The position numbers and the translations under genes are program-made. DNA of 5,598 bases from a bacterium (lineage in GTDB: Bacteria; Verrucomicrobiota; Verrucomicrobiae; Limisphaerales; J093), in assembly GCA_021839785.1 (NCBI GenBank), contig JAKCAB010000230.1, forward strand, positions 1 to 5,598, written 5' to 3'. How positions within the stretch are numbered: position 1 is the stretch's first letter; each line of letters begins with the position of its first letter. The notes below the pieces were generated by a model, which searched no databases, was not told the origin of the DNA, and saw nothing but the letters and a program-made list of their open reading frames with translations. Below are positions 3,397 to 5,598 of the stretch, piece after piece.

Positions 3397-5444
3397 CCTT
3401 CGCCAAGCCTGAAATGCTCTGGTTGTTGGCGGCGACGGCGCCGCTGCTGACGTGGTTTTTGGTCGCGGCCTGGCGGAAGCGGCAACAGGCCATCGCGCAG
3501 TTCGTGCAATCCCGGCTGCTGGCCCAGCTCACCGTGGGCGTCTCGAAGGGGAGACAAAAAGCTCGGCTGGTTTTGCTGGGCTGCGCCGCCGCTTTGATCT
3601 TGTTCGCCTTGGCCCGCCCGCGGGTGGGCTATGCCTGGGAGGAAGTCAGCCAGCGCGGGCTGGACATCGTGGTCGCCATCGACACTTCCCGGAGCATGCT
3701 GGCCGCCGACGTGTCGCCGAGCCGGTTGGCGCGGGCGAAACTGGCGGCGCTGGACTTGATGAAACAGGCCCGCGCGGACCGGTTGGCCCTGGTGGCGTTC
3801 GCGGGCAACGCCTTTCTCCAATGTCCGCTCACGCTCGATGACAGCGCCTTTCAGCAAGGCTTGAACTTGATCGAAGTCGGGCTCCTGCCGCAGGGCAGCA
3901 CCGATCTGTCGCGGGCCATCGAAGTCTCGCTCGACGCGCTCAAGGACAGCGGGGACAACCACAAGGTGATCGTCCTGTTCACTGACGGCGAAGACCAGGA
4001 GGACGACGCCCTGGAAGCCGCGAAGAAGGCGGCGGAACAAGGCGTGAAGATTTTCGCCATCGGGGTGGGCACGGCCACCGGCGACCGGCTGGCGATCAAG
4101 GACGATCAAGGCCGCACGAGCTACGTGATGGATGAAAACAACAAGCCGGTGATTTCCAAGCTGAACCTGCCGTTGCTGCGCGAAATCGCCGAGAAGTCCG
4201 GGGGCGATTTTATGGCGCTCAGGGGCGCGGACCCGATGCAGACGCTTTACCAGGCCCGGCTGGGCCGGCTGCCGAAAGGCGACGTTTCCTCGCGCTTTTT
4301 GCGCCAGTATTACGAGCGGTTCCAATGGCCGCTGGGGCTGGCGATTGGCCTGCTGATTTTGGAGATGTTCCTGCCCGACCGTAAGCGGGTGTGGCGCCGC
4401 CCGGCCGCGCCTGGCGCAGGCAACCCGGCGTTGAGCAAGCTGATCGGCTGCCTGGCGCTCTTGCTGGCCGCGGCACCGGCCAGCGCGTCTTCGGCCAGCG
4501 CGTTGAAGGCTTACGAAAAGCATGACTTCAAGGAGGCGGAGCGCGAGTACGACCGCCTGGCGCAAAAGCACCCGGACGACCCGCGCCTGCGCTTCAACGC
4601 CGGCACCGCCGCGTACCAAAGCGGCGACCTCGAGACGGCGACCAACCGTCTCCAGTCCGCCACGCTGGCGCACGACCCGCAGTTGCTTCAAAGCGTCTAT
4701 TACAATCTCGCCAACTCGCTCTTCCGGATCGGCGAGCACGCTTCCGACCCGGGCAACACGCTCACCAATTGGGAACAAGCGCTGCAGCATTACGACAGCG
4801 CGCTCCAGCTCGATCCCAAGGATCCGGAGGCGAAGTACAACCGCGAGGTGGTGCAAACGAAACTCGAGGAGCTGAAGCGAATGTTGCAGCAGCAACCGCA
4901 GTCGAGCCAGCAGAACCAAAAGGACCAAAAGGATCAGCAGGGTCAGAAGAACCAGCAAAGCCAGAAAGACCAGCAGAACCAAAAGAACGGGGACCAGCAG
5001 CAGCAGCAGCAATCCGGGAAAGACCAACAAAAGCAACCGCAGGCTGGCAAGGAATCGCAGCCGCAGTCGGGCAAGGAAGGCCAGGAACCGAAACCATCGG
5101 ACCAGAATGCCGGCCGGCAGAAGCCGTCGCCCGCGGAGCAGAAACCGCAGCCCCAATCCGCCCAACCGCAAGGCGACCAAAAGCCGGATTCCCCAAAGGG
5201 CCAGGCGGGGTCGAAAGACAAGGACAAGGCGAACGCTGCCAAAGCCTCGCCCCAACCTGGGCAGGCCGACAATCGGGACGCCAATGGCACCAACGCCACC
5301 GGCAATGCGCAGACTTTCACGGGCCAGATGTCGCCCGAACAGGCGCGGCAAATCCTCGAAGCCGCGCGTATGGACGAACGACCCTGGCAGCCTTTGCCGC
5401 CCCGCGACACGCAGAGCCTCACGCGCCACATCCGTGACTGGTAA
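3393..5444 (+). CDS. Fused VWA (BatB-like) and TPR (BatC-like) membrane protein
   Basis: This 683-residue protein joins two usual Bat proteins. The BatB part has membrane helices at about 8-25 and 58-75 and a VWA domain at about 90-290. Its MIDAS is complete: D-T-S-R-S at 97-101, Thr170 in Q-G-S-T-D, and Asp198 in F-T-D-G-E-D. A third helix spans about 311-327. A second hydrophobic stretch at 349-366 (KLIGCLALLLAAAPASAS) looks like a retained signal peptide with an A-S-A cleavage-type end. The BatC part then has about three TPR-like helix pairs (368-490, including Y-E-K-H-D-F-K-E-A-E and A-L-Q-L-D-P-K-D-P-E-A). A Gln/Lys/Pro-rich linker (499-612) follows, then a more ordered tail, M-S-P-E-Q-A-R-Q-I-L-E-A-A-R (646-659), ending in R-D-W. 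The start at 3393 has a GGAGG and a four-base overlap (ATGA) with the BatA-like gene. The TPR part and tail are probably outside the cytoplasmic membrane, close to the BatD-like product of the next gene. Confidence 0.88.
   Translation: MTFAKPEMLWLLAATAPLLTWFLVAAWRKRQQAIAQFVQSRLLAQLTVGVSKGRQKARLVLLGCAAALILFALARPRVGYAWEEVSQRGLDIVVAIDTSRSMLAADVSPSRLARAKLAALDLMKQARADRLALVAFAGNAFLQCPLTLDDSAFQQGLNLIEVGLLPQGSTDLSRAIEVSLDALKDSGDNHKVIVLFTDGEDQEDDALEAAKKAAEQGVKIFAIGVGTATGDRLAIKDDQGRTSYVMDENNKPVISKLNLPLLREIAEKSGGDFMALRGADPMQTLYQARLGRLPKGDVSSRFLRQYYERFQWPLGLAIGLLILEMFLPDRKRVWRRPAAPGAGNPALSKLIGCLALLLAAAPASASSASALKAYEKHDFKEAEREYDRLAQKHPDDPRLRFNAGTAAYQSGDLETATNRLQSATLAHDPQLLQSVYYNLANSLFRIGEHASDPGNTLTNWEQALQHYDSALQLDPKDPEAKYNREVVQTKLEELKRMLQQQPQSSQQNQKDQKDQQGQKNQQSQKDQQNQKNGDQQQQQQSGKDQQKQPQAGKESQPQSGKEGQEPKPSDQNAGRQKPSPAEQKPQPQSAQPQGDQKPDSPKGQAGSKDKDKANAAKASPQPGQADNRDANGTNATGNAQTFTGQMSPEQARQILEAARMDERPWQPLPPRDTQSLTRHIRDW
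4887..5228 (+). repeat. Low-complexity Gln/Lys/Pro-rich coding tract
   Basis: Codons 499-612 of the VWA-TPR fusion use mostly CAG, CAA, AAG, AAA, GAC and CCG. The first part is an imperfect Q-K-D/N-Q repeat, including six consecutive Gln codons (five CAG then CAA) around 5001. The second part alternates P-Q, S-G-K and E-G-Q. The protein segment should be disordered, hydrophilic and free of hydrophobic residues. Such tails are common after the TPR of BatC-type proteins. Length is likely to vary between strains through slippage. Confidence 0.8.
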
Positions 5445-5598
5445 GCCGTCCCATGCATGGCCAAGTTCGCGACGCCCCGCGGGGTCGCCGGCGATTCGCT
5501 TTCGCGTCTTCCGCTATGCCTGGCGTGGCGCGGCGTTGGGTCTGCTTATGTTCGGATGGCTGGCCCTGACGGCGCTGGGCGCCAGCTTCCAGGCGTTG
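5434..5598 (+). CDS. BatD-like exported protein, N-terminal part (partial)
   Basis: The frame runs open to the window end. Its last 30 residues contain a basic stretch (R-F-R-V-F-R-Y-A-W-R), a hydrophobic core (GAALGLLMFGWLALTALG) and then A-S-F-Q-A-L. This reads as a signal peptide followed by the A-S-F-Q-A start that I recall for mature BatD-type proteins. A BatD gene is also what the cluster order predicts. The start is uncertain. GTG 5434 overlaps the previous gene by 11 bases and gives a 28-residue N-region. TTG 5536 or ATG 5548 would give a shorter signal peptide. The ATGs at 5453 and 5457 are in other frames: the first meets a stop within the window and the second encodes no hydrophobic segment. 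BatD proteins have large extracytoplasmic beta-sandwich regions and a C-terminal membrane anchor, none of which is inside the window. Confidence 0.55.
   Translation, partial: MTGKPSHAWPSSRRPAGSPAIRFRVFRYAWRGAALGLLMFGWLALTALGASFQAL

Noticed and set aside
3300..5429. A 709-codon open frame on the - strand, antisense to the VWA-TPR gene.
   Set aside because: It is antisense to a gene with complete VWA motifs, and its Leu-rich and Arg-rich runs mirror Gln and Lys codons of the sense strand. Long antisense frames are expected in GC-rich coding DNA.
5475..5484. Perfect palindrome CCCCGCGGGG near the start of the BatD-like gene.
   Set aside because: It is only 10 bp in GC-rich coding sequence, with no loop, no T-tract and no partner site, so chance explains it.

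Overview
The window is a GC-rich stretch of a bacterial chromosome, almost entirely coding. It holds most of a MoxR / DUF58 / DUF4381 / VWA / VWA-TPR / BatD cluster (Bat, 'aerotolerance'-type operon), all on the + strand. The gene order, the DUF4381-type membrane protein between the DUF58 and VWA genes, and the scarcity of Shine-Dalgarno sequences suggest Verrucomicrobia (Pedosphaera/Limisphaera-like) or a PVC relative. This is a family-level inference from memory, not a database result.

Layout: the last 29 codons of a MoxR AAA+ ATPase (3-92); a 51-bp spacer; an orphan copy of the first 26 codons of the DUF58 gene (144-221); a two-gene toxin-antitoxin (TA) module on the - strand (RelE/ParE-like toxin 228-536, PF09720-like antitoxin 533-763); the intact DUF58 gene (803-1759); a 12-codon mini-ORF (1752-1790); a DUF4381-like membrane protein (1794-2399); a BatA-like VWA membrane protein (2401-3396); a fused BatB-like VWA plus BatC-like TPR protein with a long Gln/Lys-rich tail (3393-5444); and the start of a BatD-like exported protein cut by the window end (from about 5434). 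From 1752 onward the genes overlap or nearly abut, as expected for one transcript.

The cluster encodes a presumed envelope complex. MoxR-type ATPases work with VWA-domain partners. DUF58 is a cytoplasmic VWA-like adaptor, BatA and BatB present metal-binding VWA domains next to membrane segments, and the TPR and BatD parts extend outside the membrane. The exact biochemical role of the complex is unresolved.

The main anomaly is at 142-879. The TA module sits between moxR and DUF58, flanked by a 79-bp direct repeat of the DUF58 5' end (142-220 and 801-879, 76 of 79 identical). All three differences are synonymous third-codon-position changes. The module therefore looks like a small cargo that entered at the start of a core gene and rebuilt that start with a diverged but equivalent copy. 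It left the old start stranded upstream and separated DUF58 from moxR by about 710 bp of oppositely oriented DNA.
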